47,962 nucleotides of DNA from Actinacidiphila cocklensis (GTDB lineage Bacteria > Actinomycetota > Actinomycetes > Streptomycetales > Streptomycetaceae), in the NCBI RefSeq assembly GCF_907177275.1, contig NZ_CAJSLV010000087.1, positions 1 through 47,962 of the forward strand. Direction: 5' to 3'. The notes under the pieces are model-generated. The model was not told the origin of the DNA and ran no database searches. It saw only the letters and a list, made by a program, of their open reading frames with translations. Positions 41,555-47,962 of this stretch are shown piece after piece (the first letter of the stretch is position 1; each line of letters starts with the position of its first letter). Made by a program: the position numbers and the translations under genes.

Positions 41555-42511
41555 TCACTCACCGTAGGCGGCCAGGGCGAGTACGGCCGCGTCGCGCGCG
41601 TCGCCGGCCAGCGCGGCGGGCGACACGATCCGGCCGTCGCGCCCCAGCCGCAGCGCCAGCCGGCGCAGCGAACCGGGGTCGGGGGTGCGCAGCGTGATCC
41701 GCAGGCCGCCGTCGGGCAGTTCCTCGGCGCTGTCGTGCGGGTAGTACTCCGCGACCCAGCGCCCGCCGGGCCCCACCTCGATGACCACCTCGGGGTCGTC
41801 GCCCGCGGGCTGCACCAGGCCCTGCGACAGGTCGCGCGGCTCGATCCGCGGCGGGTCGGACGGCTCGTCGAGCAGCCGGATCTCGGCGACCCGGTCGAGC
41901 CGGAAGGTCCGCCGGTCCTCCGAGAGGCGGCACCAGCCCTCGACGTAGGTGTGGCCGACCGCGAACAGCCGGATCGGGTCGACCTCCCGCTCGGTGAGCG
42001 TGTCGCGGGCCGGCGAGTAGTAGCGCATCCACAGCCGGCGGCGCTCGGTGATGGCCCGGTCGACGGTCGCGAAGACGCTGCCCTCGGACTCGAAGGTCAC
42101 CGACAGCTGGGCGCTGGCACCGGCCGCCTCACCGGCCGCGGCCTCCAGCTTGGTGCCGGCCCGCAGCAGCGCCTGCCGGTCGCTGTCCCGCAGGCCGGGC
42201 AGGTTCGCCACCGCGCGGGCGGCCACCAGCAGCGCGGTGGCCTCGTCGGCGGCCAGCCGCAGCGGCTGCGCGACGTCGTCGGCGGTGCCGGGGTTGTGCC
42301 ACCAGATGCGCTCGCCGTCGGTGTCGATGTCCAGCAGGTCGCCGCCGCGGAAGCTGGTGCCGCACAGCGGCAGCACGTTGAGGTCGCCGATCAGCTCGGC
42401 CTCGCTGACCCCGAAGGCCCGCGCGACCTCGCTGACCCGGGCGCCGGGCCGCTCGCGCAGATAGGTGACCAGCGACAGCATCCTGCGGGTCTGGTCGATC
42501 GCGTTGCTCAT
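41555..42511 (-). CDS. pafC: WYL-domain regulator PafC
   Basis: 318 residues. An N-terminal winged HTH (about 8-60) is followed by a WYL domain (about 150-240) with R-R-R-L-W-M-R-Y-Y and H-T-Y-V-E-G-W-C-R and a WCX tail. In mycobacteria PafB and PafC together activate RecA-independent DNA-damage genes, apparently sensing single-stranded DNA via WYL. It follows pafB by 54 bp. Confidence 0.93.
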   Translation of the reverse strand: MSNAIDQTRRMLSLVTYLRERPGARVSEVARAFGVSEAELIGDLNVLPLCGTSFRGGDLLDIDTDGERIWWHNPGTADDVAQPLRLAADEATALLVAARAVANLPGLRDSDRQALLRAGTKLEAAAGEAAGASAQLSVTFESEGSVFATVDRAITERRRLWMRYYSPARDTLTEREVDPIRLFAVGHTYVEGWCRLSEDRRTFRLDRVAEIRLLDEPSDPPRIEPRDLSQGLVQPAGDDPEVVIEVGPGGRWVAEYYPHDSAEELPDGGLRITLRTPDPGSLRRLALRLGRDGRIVSPAALAGDARDAAVLALAAYGE

Positions 42512-42565
42512 TCGGTGTCCCGCCTGCTCATGCCGTCCCCTGTGCTGCTCATCCCCGGCCCCCGC

Positions 42566-43504
42566 TCAGCCCTTGGCCACCGCGCGCAGCCGGTCGAGCA
42601 CCTCGGTACGCAGCTCTTCCGGTGCCATCACGACCACGTCGGGGCCGAACTCCGCGAGCCAGGCGTCCAGCCCGTGCCCGTAGGGCACCTCCAGCTCGTC
42701 CCAGTCGGCGTCGACCGGGGTGGTGGCCACCGCCCTGGCCCGCAGCGGGTAGCCGCTGTCGCGGCGCAGCCGGATGGTGGCGGTGGTGGTCGCGCCCTCG
42801 CCGGCCCAGCGCGCGACGGTCTCGCGGACGTCCACGTGCGCGGGCACCTCGGCGGTGAAGGCGCCGCGCGCCTTGACCCGGCCGCTGATCCGGGAGAGCC
42901 GGAAGACCCGCACCGCGCCGCGGTCCCGGTCGTAGCCGGCCAGATACCAGTGGCCGCGCCAGCACTCCAGCGCCCACGGCTCGACCTGCCGCGGCTCCGG
43001 GCGCACCGCGTTGGCCTTGCGGTAGTCGAAGGCGACGGCCCGCCGCTCGCGGGTGGCCAGCATCAGCGCCTCGAACGCGGGCTCCGGGGTGGGGATGCGC
43101 GGCTCCAGCGCGCTGTGGGTGTCCTCGTACGGCACACCGGCCGCGCGGAGCTTCTGCAGCGCCCCGCTGGCCGCCTCGGCGAGCCTGGCCTGCTGCCAGA
43201 CCTTCGCGGCCAGCGCGAGGGCGGCGGCCTCCTCGGGGTCCAGCGCGATGTCGGGCAGCCGGTTGCGGTCGCGGCGCGCGAGGTAGCCGTACTCGCCTTC
43301 GAGGTTCTCCACGGTGTCGATGACCAGGCCCAGCTCGCGCAGGTCGTCCTTGTCGCGCTCGAACATCCGGTTGAAGGCGTCGTCCGAGGTGACCTCGTGG
43401 TAGGCCTCGATGGAGGCACGCAGCTCACGCTTGCTGACCGGCCGCCGGGTGTTCATCAGGCACAACGCCAGATTCATCAGCCGCTCAGCCTTGGCGATCG
43501 CCAC
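42566..43504 (-). CDS. pafB: WYL-domain regulator PafB
   Basis: 312 residues from the GTG at 43504, with ribosome site GGGAGGGG. HTH at about 8-60 (A-E-R-L-M-N-L-A-L-C-L-M, R-E-L-R-A-S-I), WYL domain near 155-200 (E-R-R-A-V-A-F-D-Y-R-K-A and H-W-Y-L-A-G-Y-D-R), WCX tail to the end. It is the partner of PafC in the DNA-damage response. Its upstream gene is an FKBP isomerase whose terminator separates the two transcripts. Confidence 0.93.
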   Translation of the reverse strand: MAIAKAERLMNLALCLMNTRRPVSKRELRASIEAYHEVTSDDAFNRMFERDKDDLRELGLVIDTVENLEGEYGYLARRDRNRLPDIALDPEEAAALALAAKVWQQARLAEAASGALQKLRAAGVPYEDTHSALEPRIPTPEPAFEALMLATRERRAVAFDYRKANAVRPEPRQVEPWALECWRGHWYLAGYDRDRGAVRVFRLSRISGRVKARGAFTAEVPAHVDVRETVARWAGEGATTTATIRLRRDSGYPLRARAVATTPVDADWDELEVPYGHGLDAWLAEFGPDVVVMAPEELRTEVLDRLRAVAKG

Positions 43505-43545
43505 ACCGCACCCCTCCCACTCGCACACGAACCGTATCGAAAAGC

Positions 43546-43573
43546 GGTCCCCCCGGTGGTGTCCGGGGGGACC
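43546..43573 (-). terminator. Terminator of the FKBP gene
   Basis: GGTCCCCCCGG (43546-43556) pairs perfectly with its complement (43563-43573) around a 6-nt loop. It starts 6 bp after the FKBP stop on the minus strand, 42 bp before the pafB start. Confidence 0.75.
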
Positions 43574-43579
43574 ACTCCA

Positions 43580-43951
43580 TCAGACAGCGACCAGGTCGCA
43601 GACGAAGATCAGCGTCTCGCCCGGCTTGATGGCGCTGCCGGCGCCGCGGTCGCCGTAGGCGAGGTGGGCCGGGATGGTCAGCTGGCGACGCCCGCCGACC
43701 TTCATGCCCTGGACGCCCTGGTCCCAGCCGGCGATGACCTGGCCGACGCCCAGCTGGAACTTCAGCGGTCCGCCGCGGTTCCAGCTGGCGTCGAACTCCT
43801 CGCCCGAGGAGAACGCCACGCCGACGTAGTGGACGGAGACGGTGTCCCCCGCCTTGGCGACCGGCCCGTCGCCCTCCCAGATGTCCTTGATCTCCAGGTC
43901 GGCCGGCGGCTCGCCGCCCGGGAAGTCGATCTCGGGCTTCTCGATGCTCAC
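43580..43951 (-). CDS. Single-domain FKBP peptidyl-prolyl isomerase
   Basis: 123 residues of pure FKBP domain without signal peptide. Family landmarks are V-H-Y-V-G (40-44), F-D-A-S (53-56), V-I-A-G-W-D-Q-G-V-Q-G-M-K-V-G (71-85) and A-Y-G-D-R-G (99-104). Cytosolic proline isomerisation and chaperoning are expected. It is 40 bp downstream of the FKBP lipoprotein gene and both probably share a message. Confidence 0.93.
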   Translation of the reverse strand: MSIEKPEIDFPGGEPPADLEIKDIWEGDGPVAKAGDTVSVHYVGVAFSSGEEFDASWNRGGPLKFQLGVGQVIAGWDQGVQGMKVGGRRQLTIPAHLAYGDRGAGSAIKPGETLIFVCDLVAV

Positions 43952-43991
43952 TTCGATGCTCCTTGTGCGGTTGCGGGCAACCGGGACAGTC

Positions 43992-45008
43992 TTACAGAAC
44001 CGCGATGATGTCCACCGAGAAGACCAGTGTGGCGTTGGCCGGCACCGGTCCGTTGGCCTGGTCCTTGTACGCCAGGGCCGGCGGGGTCACCAGCATCACC
44101 CGGCTGCCGACCTTCTTGCCGGTCAGGCCCTGGGTCCAGCCGGGGATGACGCTGGACAGCGGGAACTGCGTGACCTGGTTGCGGGAGTAGCTGGAGTCGA
44201 ACTCCTTGCCGCCGTCCCACAGCACGCCCTTGTACTGGACGACCAGCGTGTCACTGGCCTTGACCGCCTTGCCGTCGCCCTCCAGCACGTAGTTGGAGAC
44301 CAGCTTGGTGGGCGCCTTGGTCTTGGGTACGGTGACCGACGGCGCCTTGCCGTCGGTGTTGGTCCCGACCTTCGGCAGGTTCGCGTCGGTCTGCGGCACG
44401 ACGGTGCCCTTCGCGGAGTCCTTGCCGGTGTAGACGTTGAGCACGTCGATGACGAAGACCAGCGTGTCGGTGCCCTTGATGCCGGCCTGGGCGTTGCCGG
44501 AGGTCCCGTAGCCGAGGGCCGGCGGGATGGCGGTGATGACCCGGCTGTTGGGCTTGGCGCCGGCGACGGCCTGCTCGAAGCCCGGGATGACCGCCTGGCT
44601 GCCGGTCTGGAAGGCGTACGGGGTCTTCCCGAAGTTCGTGTCGAACACCTTGGCGGTGCTCCACACCTGGCCGAGATAGTTCACCTGAACGATGTCACCG
44701 GAGGCCACTCCCGCGCCCTTGCCCGCGATCAGCGTCTTGACGGCGAGGTCGGTGGACGGGGTGCCGGTGCCCTTCGCCACGGTCGGCTTGCTGTTGAACG
44801 CGGTGCCGCTGGTGACTGCCGGTACCGGGCCGCTCACGATCTTGGTGCTGGGGGTCGCGCTGGGCGTGGCGCTCGCGGACGCGCTCGGCGTCTCCGAGGG
44901 CGAGGAGGAGCTGGAGGCCGCTGAATCGCTCTTCTTGGTGTCCTTGCCGCAGCCGGCGGCGGTGAGCATGAGCGCGGGCACGGCGAGCAATGCGGAGCGT
45001 CGGCGCAC
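43992..45008 (-). CDS. Secreted FKBP lipoprotein with two isomerase domains
   Basis: 338 residues from the GTG at 45008 (ribosome site GAGGGA). Hydrophobic N-terminus and lipobox A-A-G-C20 indicate a lipoprotein. A Ser-rich linker follows, then a first FKBP domain (about 85-185; F-D-T-N-F and V-I-P-G-F-E-Q-A-V-A-G) and a second (about 215-338; F-D-S-S-Y and V-I-P-G-W-T-Q-G-L-T-G). Tandem FKBP lipoproteins are known in Streptomyces. It probably helps fold exported proteins at the membrane surface. Confidence 0.9.
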   Translation of the reverse strand: MRRRSALLAVPALMLTAAGCGKDTKKSDSAASSSSSPSETPSASASATPSATPSTKIVSGPVPAVTSGTAFNSKPTVAKGTGTPSTDLAVKTLIAGKGAGVASGDIVQVNYLGQVWSTAKVFDTNFGKTPYAFQTGSQAVIPGFEQAVAGAKPNSRVITAIPPALGYGTSGNAQAGIKGTDTLVFVIDVLNVYTGKDSAKGTVVPQTDANLPKVGTNTDGKAPSVTVPKTKAPTKLVSNYVLEGDGKAVKASDTLVVQYKGVLWDGGKEFDSSYSRNQVTQFPLSSVIPGWTQGLTGKKVGSRVMLVTPPALAYKDQANGPVPANATLVFSVDIIAVL

Positions 45009-45079
45009 GGATTCCCTCGGTTCGAATAGGAGTCGGGGTCGGAGTGTCTTGATACCGCCCCACACCCTACGGCGTGCCG

Positions 45080-45110
45080 CAGGCCCCGTACGAGTTCCGT
45101 ACGGGGCCTG
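45080..45110 (-). terminator. Terminator of pafA
   Basis: CAGGCCCCGTACG (45080-45092) pairs perfectly with its complement (45098-45110) across AGTTC, a 13-bp stem in the 160-bp gap between pafA and the FKBP lipoprotein gene. Confidence 0.8.
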
Positions 45111-45168
45111 TGGGTCTGCTGTGACGGCCCGGACTTGACGGCGGGGCCGCCGGCGGGCACCCGGGCGC

Positions 45169-46530
45169 CTACATCCCGGCGATCAGCTTCTCCACCCGGT
45201 CGTCCACCGACCGGAAGGGGTCCTTGCACAGCACGGTCCGCTGCGCCTGGTCGTTGAGCTTGAGGTGCACCCAGTCGACGGTGAAGTCGCGGCGCTGCTC
45301 CTGCGCACGGCGGATGAAGTCGCCGCGCAGCCGCGCCCTGGTGGTCTGCGGGGGCACCGACTTGGCCTCGAAGATCTTGAGGTCGTTGCAGATCCTGGCC
45401 GCCTGCCCCTTGCGCTCCAGCAGGTAGTACAGGCCGCGGCGGCGGTGGATGTCGTGGTACGCGAGGTCTATCTGCGCGACCCGGGGGTGCGACATGGTGA
45501 TGTTGTCGCGGTTCCGGTAGCGCTCGATGAGCTGGTACTTCATGACCCAGTCGATCTCGGTGCCGATCCTGCTCAGGTCACCGCTGCCGATGGACTCCAG
45601 GGTGCGGCCCCACAGCTCGAGCACCTGCTCGATGACGCCGCTGCGGATGCCGCGGCGCTCGCAGAACTCGACGGCCTTGGAGTAGTACTCCTGCTGGATG
45701 TCCAGCGCGGACGCCTCGCGGCCCGACGCCAGCCTGACCTTGCGGCGGCCGGTGATGTCGTGGCTGACCTCGCGGATGGCCCTGATCGGGTTCTCCAGGG
45801 TCAGGTCGCGCATCACCGTGCCGGCCTCGATCATCCGCAGCACCAGGTCGGTGGCGCCGACCTTGAGCAGCATCGTGGTCTCGGACATGTTGGAGTCGCC
45901 GACGATGACGTGCAGCCTGCGGTAGCGCTCGGCGTCGGCGTGCGGCTCGTCCCTGGTGTTGATGATCGGCCGGGAGCGGGTGGTGGCCGAGCTGACACCC
46001 TCCCAGATGTGCTCGGCGCGCTGGCTCACGCAGAAGACGGCGCCCCGCGGGGTCTGCAGCACCTTGCCCGCGCCGCACAGCAGCTGCCGGGTGACGAGGA
46101 AGGGAATGAGGATGTCCGCGAGGCGGGAGAATTCCCCGTGCCTGGCCACCAGGTAATTCTCGTGGCATCCGTAGGAGTTGCCGGCCGAGTCCGTGTTGTT
46201 CTTGAACAGGTACACATCCCCGGCGATGCCCTCTTCGTGCAGCCGGCGTTCCGCGTCGACCAGAAGGCCTTCGAGGATGCGCTCGCCTGCCTTGTCGTGG
46301 GTGACCAGTTCGGTGACGTTGTCGCACTCCGGAGTGGCGTACTCCGGGTGCGAGCCCACGTCGAGATAGAGGCGGGCACCATTGCGGAGGAAAACATTGC
46401 TGCTCCGGCCCCATGACACGACACGGCGGAAGAGGTACCGCGCCACCTCGTCAGGGGACAGACGCCGCTGTCCCCTGAACGTGCATGTGACGCCGTACTC
46501 GTTCTCCAGCCCGAAAATGCGGCGGTCCAT
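45169..46530 (-). CDS. pafA: Pup--protein ligase PafA
   Basis: 453 residues, the normal length. The glutamine-synthetase-like start R-R-I-F-G-L-E-N-E-Y-G (3-13) includes the Mg-binding Glu; further landmarks are N-G-A-R-L-Y-L-D-V-G-S-H-P-E-Y-A-T-P-E and the C-terminal R-D-F-T-V-D-W. PafA uses ATP to join the prokaryotic ubiquitin-like protein Pup to lysines of target proteins, sending them to the actinobacterial proteasome. Pup, Dop and proteasome genes usually lie just upstream but are not present in this window; instead an MFS gene follows. Confidence 0.96.
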   Translation of the reverse strand: MDRRIFGLENEYGVTCTFRGQRRLSPDEVARYLFRRVVSWGRSSNVFLRNGARLYLDVGSHPEYATPECDNVTELVTHDKAGERILEGLLVDAERRLHEEGIAGDVYLFKNNTDSAGNSYGCHENYLVARHGEFSRLADILIPFLVTRQLLCGAGKVLQTPRGAVFCVSQRAEHIWEGVSSATTRSRPIINTRDEPHADAERYRRLHVIVGDSNMSETTMLLKVGATDLVLRMIEAGTVMRDLTLENPIRAIREVSHDITGRRKVRLASGREASALDIQQEYYSKAVEFCERRGIRSGVIEQVLELWGRTLESIGSGDLSRIGTEIDWVMKYQLIERYRNRDNITMSHPRVAQIDLAYHDIHRRRGLYYLLERKGQAARICNDLKIFEAKSVPPQTTRARLRGDFIRRAQEQRRDFTVDWVHLKLNDQAQRTVLCKDPFRSVDDRVEKLIAGM

Positions 46531-46539
46531 GTCTGAACA

Positions 46540-47787
46540 TTACGCCTGATGCGTGGTGCTGAAACGGGGTTCGACGGCACGGTTCGGATCTTTTTCCTGC
46601 CGGGTTTCGAGGTTTGACGCCGTCAGGAATCGGCCGGTCGACAAAAGTACGGCCGTGGCGACGACCGCTCCGGTGCCCGCCACGGCGAATCCGGCGGCCG
46701 CCCCGCCGTGTTGCGCGGCCACTCCGGCGGCGGCGGTGCCCAGGGACGCGCCGACGCCGACCGCGGTCACCATCCAGGAGAAGGCCTCGGTCACCGTGCC
46801 GGCCGGGGCGTGCCGGTCCACCACCAGGAAACCGCAGGCCAGCGTGGGGGCGAGGAACAATCCCGACAGGACGGCGAGCAGCAGCATCCAGGGCACGCCG
46901 GGGACCAGGATCAGCGGCGGATAGCAGGCGGCCAGCGCCACGCTCAGCACCCGCATCCGCCGCTCCGGCTGCCCGGGCCAGTTCCTGGCCCCGTAGGTCA
47001 GCCCGCCGGTCAGCCCGCCCACGCCGTTGGCGGCCAGGACGTACGCGGCCACCGATCCGCCGCCGTGCGCGTCGCCGTAGACCACGGCGGCCAGCGAGAT
47101 CGCGCCGAGCGCGACGCCGACGAAGAAGAACGCGCAGAGCAGCACCGCGAGGCCCACCGAGCGCAGCGCGCCCAGCCAGTGCGCCTCGCGCTCGGCGGCC
47201 CGCCAGCGGCGCGAGGGCGCCGATGTGACCACCACCAGGGTGCCGGCCACCCCGAGCAGCCCGGTGACGACCACGGCGGCCGCGTGGGAGGCGGCCGAGA
47301 CGAGCAGCGTGACCAGCAGCGGGCCGAGCGCGAACAGCACCTCCTGGGCGGCGGCGTCCAGCGCGTACGCCCGCTGCACGCGGTCCTCGCGGCCCAGCAC
47401 GTCAGGCCACAGCGCCCGCAGCCCGCCTTCGAGCGGCGGGGTGGCGATCCCGGCCAGCACGACCGCCGCGGTCGCCAGCGGCAGCGGATCAGGGCCGGTG
47501 GCGACGAGCAGGGCGCAGCCGGTGGCGGACAGCAGGGCCGCGCCCGCCATCACCCGCGGCTGCCCCCGCCGGTCGACCGCCCGCCCCAGCAGCGGCTGCC
47601 CGACGGCGACGGAGCAGCCGTACACCGCGGACAGCGTGCCGGCCAGCCCGTAGCCGGCTCCCTGCGAGCGCAGGAAGAGCACGATCGCGAGCGCGGCCAT
47701 GGCGTTGGGCAGCCGCCCCAGCAGGGTGCCCCCCAGCAGCCGGGCCGCGTGGCGCGTCCGCAGCAGGTCCGCGTACCCGGTGGCCAT
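46540..47787 (-). CDS. MFS transporter
   Basis: 415 residues from the ATG at 47787, ribosome site GGAGGGGG. Twelve hydrophobic segments and the MFS loop after helix 2 (L-G-R-A-V-D-R-R-G-Q-P-R). The protein resembles drug-exporter-like MFS members, but no substrate can be named. It stops 10 bp before the pafA start, so readthrough into pafA is possible. Its promoter region shows two TACGTA palindromes. A divergent partial gene lies at the window edge. Confidence 0.88.
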   Translation of the reverse strand: MATGYADLLRTRHAARLLGGTLLGRLPNAMAALAIVLFLRSQGAGYGLAGTLSAVYGCSVAVGQPLLGRAVDRRGQPRVMAGAALLSATGCALLVATGPDPLPLATAAVVLAGIATPPLEGGLRALWPDVLGREDRVQRAYALDAAAQEVLFALGPLLVTLLVSAASHAAAVVVTGLLGVAGTLVVVTSAPSRRWRAAEREAHWLGALRSVGLAVLLCAFFFVGVALGAISLAAVVYGDAHGGGSVAAYVLAANGVGGLTGGLTYGARNWPGQPERRMRVLSVALAACYPPLILVPGVPWMLLLAVLSGLFLAPTLACGFLVVDRHAPAGTVTEAFSWMVTAVGVGASLGTAAAGVAAQHGGAAAGFAVAGTGAVVATAVLLSTGRFLTASNLETRQEKDPNRAVEPRFSTTHQA

Positions 47788-47812
47788 TGCCGCCCCCTCC
47801 ACCCGCACTAGT

Positions 47813-47841
47813 GTTACGTATAACGTCCGCGCACATACGTA
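47813..47841. promoter_or_regulatory. Paired TACGTA palindromes before the MFS gene
   Basis: TACGTA occurs at 47815-47820, inside GTTACGTATAAC, and again at 47836-47841, 21 bp apart or two helical turns. On the minus strand TTATACGT supplies a possible -10 box. Such phased short palindromes suit a dimeric regulator. Confidence 0.35.
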
Positions 47842-47892
47842 CCATGTCGCCATCCGCCCGGTCCACCCGGCCGCCGCAGAAAGGCCACCGCC

Positions 47893-47962
47893 GTGCCCGC
47901 ATATGACGCGAATCCGCACTCCGGCGCACAGCGGGGCGCCGCGAGGCCGGGGCCTGCCGGCG
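47893..47962 (+). CDS. Possible partial gene at the right edge
   Basis: A GTG at 47893 with GAAAGG 13 nt upstream opens a frame to the window end (MPAYDANPHSGAQRG and on). Codon third positions are G/C-rich. It is divergent from the MFS gene and too short to identify. Confidence 0.35.
   Translation, partial: MPAYDANPHSGAQRGAARPGPAG

Noticed and set aside
41545..41562. GTG at 41562 as start of the zinc-ribbon gene
   Set aside because: Possible, but the ATG at 41544 has a better-spaced ribosome site (GAGGG). I kept it only as an alternative.
1..47962. tRNA, rRNA, insertion sequences or phage attachment sites
   Set aside because: Searched by eye in all gaps between genes; no cloverleaf with a CCA-like end, no transposase and no integrase were seen. 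Short RNA genes could still be missed.

Overview
The window is very GC-rich DNA with strong G/C bias at third codon positions, many GTG starts and GC-rich stem terminators. It carries the actinobacterial pupylation set (pafA, pafB, pafC), a CebR-type box (TGGGAGCGCTCCCA) before a cellulase gene and a DmdR/IdeR-type iron box before a siderophore-reductase gene. Together these point to a Streptomyces-like organism of the Streptomycetaceae. I see no rRNA, tRNA, insertion sequence, phage gene or CRISPR array.

Layout. 1-6.7 kb: a cut-off proline-rich gene (-), an alanine-racemase-fold PLP enzyme, a DUF2510 membrane protein, a LysR regulator divergent from a TDT-family transporter, an orphan BtuF-like protein and a free-standing 5'-3' exonuclease. 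6.8-10.3 kb: a lipoprotein polysaccharide deacetylase, leuA with an apparent leucine attenuation leader, and a divergent FadR/GntR regulator. 10.3-10.9 kb: a mirrored repeat array without genes. 10.9-20 kb: three secretion or transport systems on the minus strand, namely a 1,382-residue sedolisin-Kelch protein, a TrmB/LuxR-like regulator with an MFS exporter, and a GH5-CBM2 cellulase. 20.2-23.9 kb: an iron-regulated siderophore-interacting protein, then a PadR regulator with a DrrAB-type ABC exporter.

24.1-35.1 kb is the most interesting part. An APC permease and a four-gene operon (two DUF1989 proteins, a biotin-dependent urea/guanidine carboxylase, an allophanate hydrolase) lie 3.9 kb apart but are preceded by the same near-identical palindrome overlapping a putative -10 box. 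A TetR gene is divergent from the operon. The simplest reading is one repressor controlling uptake and degradation of guanidine (or urea): permease, carboxylase, deiminase pair, allophanate hydrolase, ending in ammonia and CO2. The operon is split before its last gene by a second copy of the mirrored repeat array. A small membrane/coiled-coil gene and a stand-alone hemC-like gene lie between permease and repressor.

35.7-47.9 kb is a conserved actinobacterial housekeeping block, all on the minus strand in the order pafA, FKBP lipoprotein, FKBP, pafB, pafC, zinc-ribbon protein, small membrane protein, tatA, tatC, lipid kinase, helY, preceded by an MFS transporter. All functions are read from sequence motifs and remembered family knowledge; no search was run.
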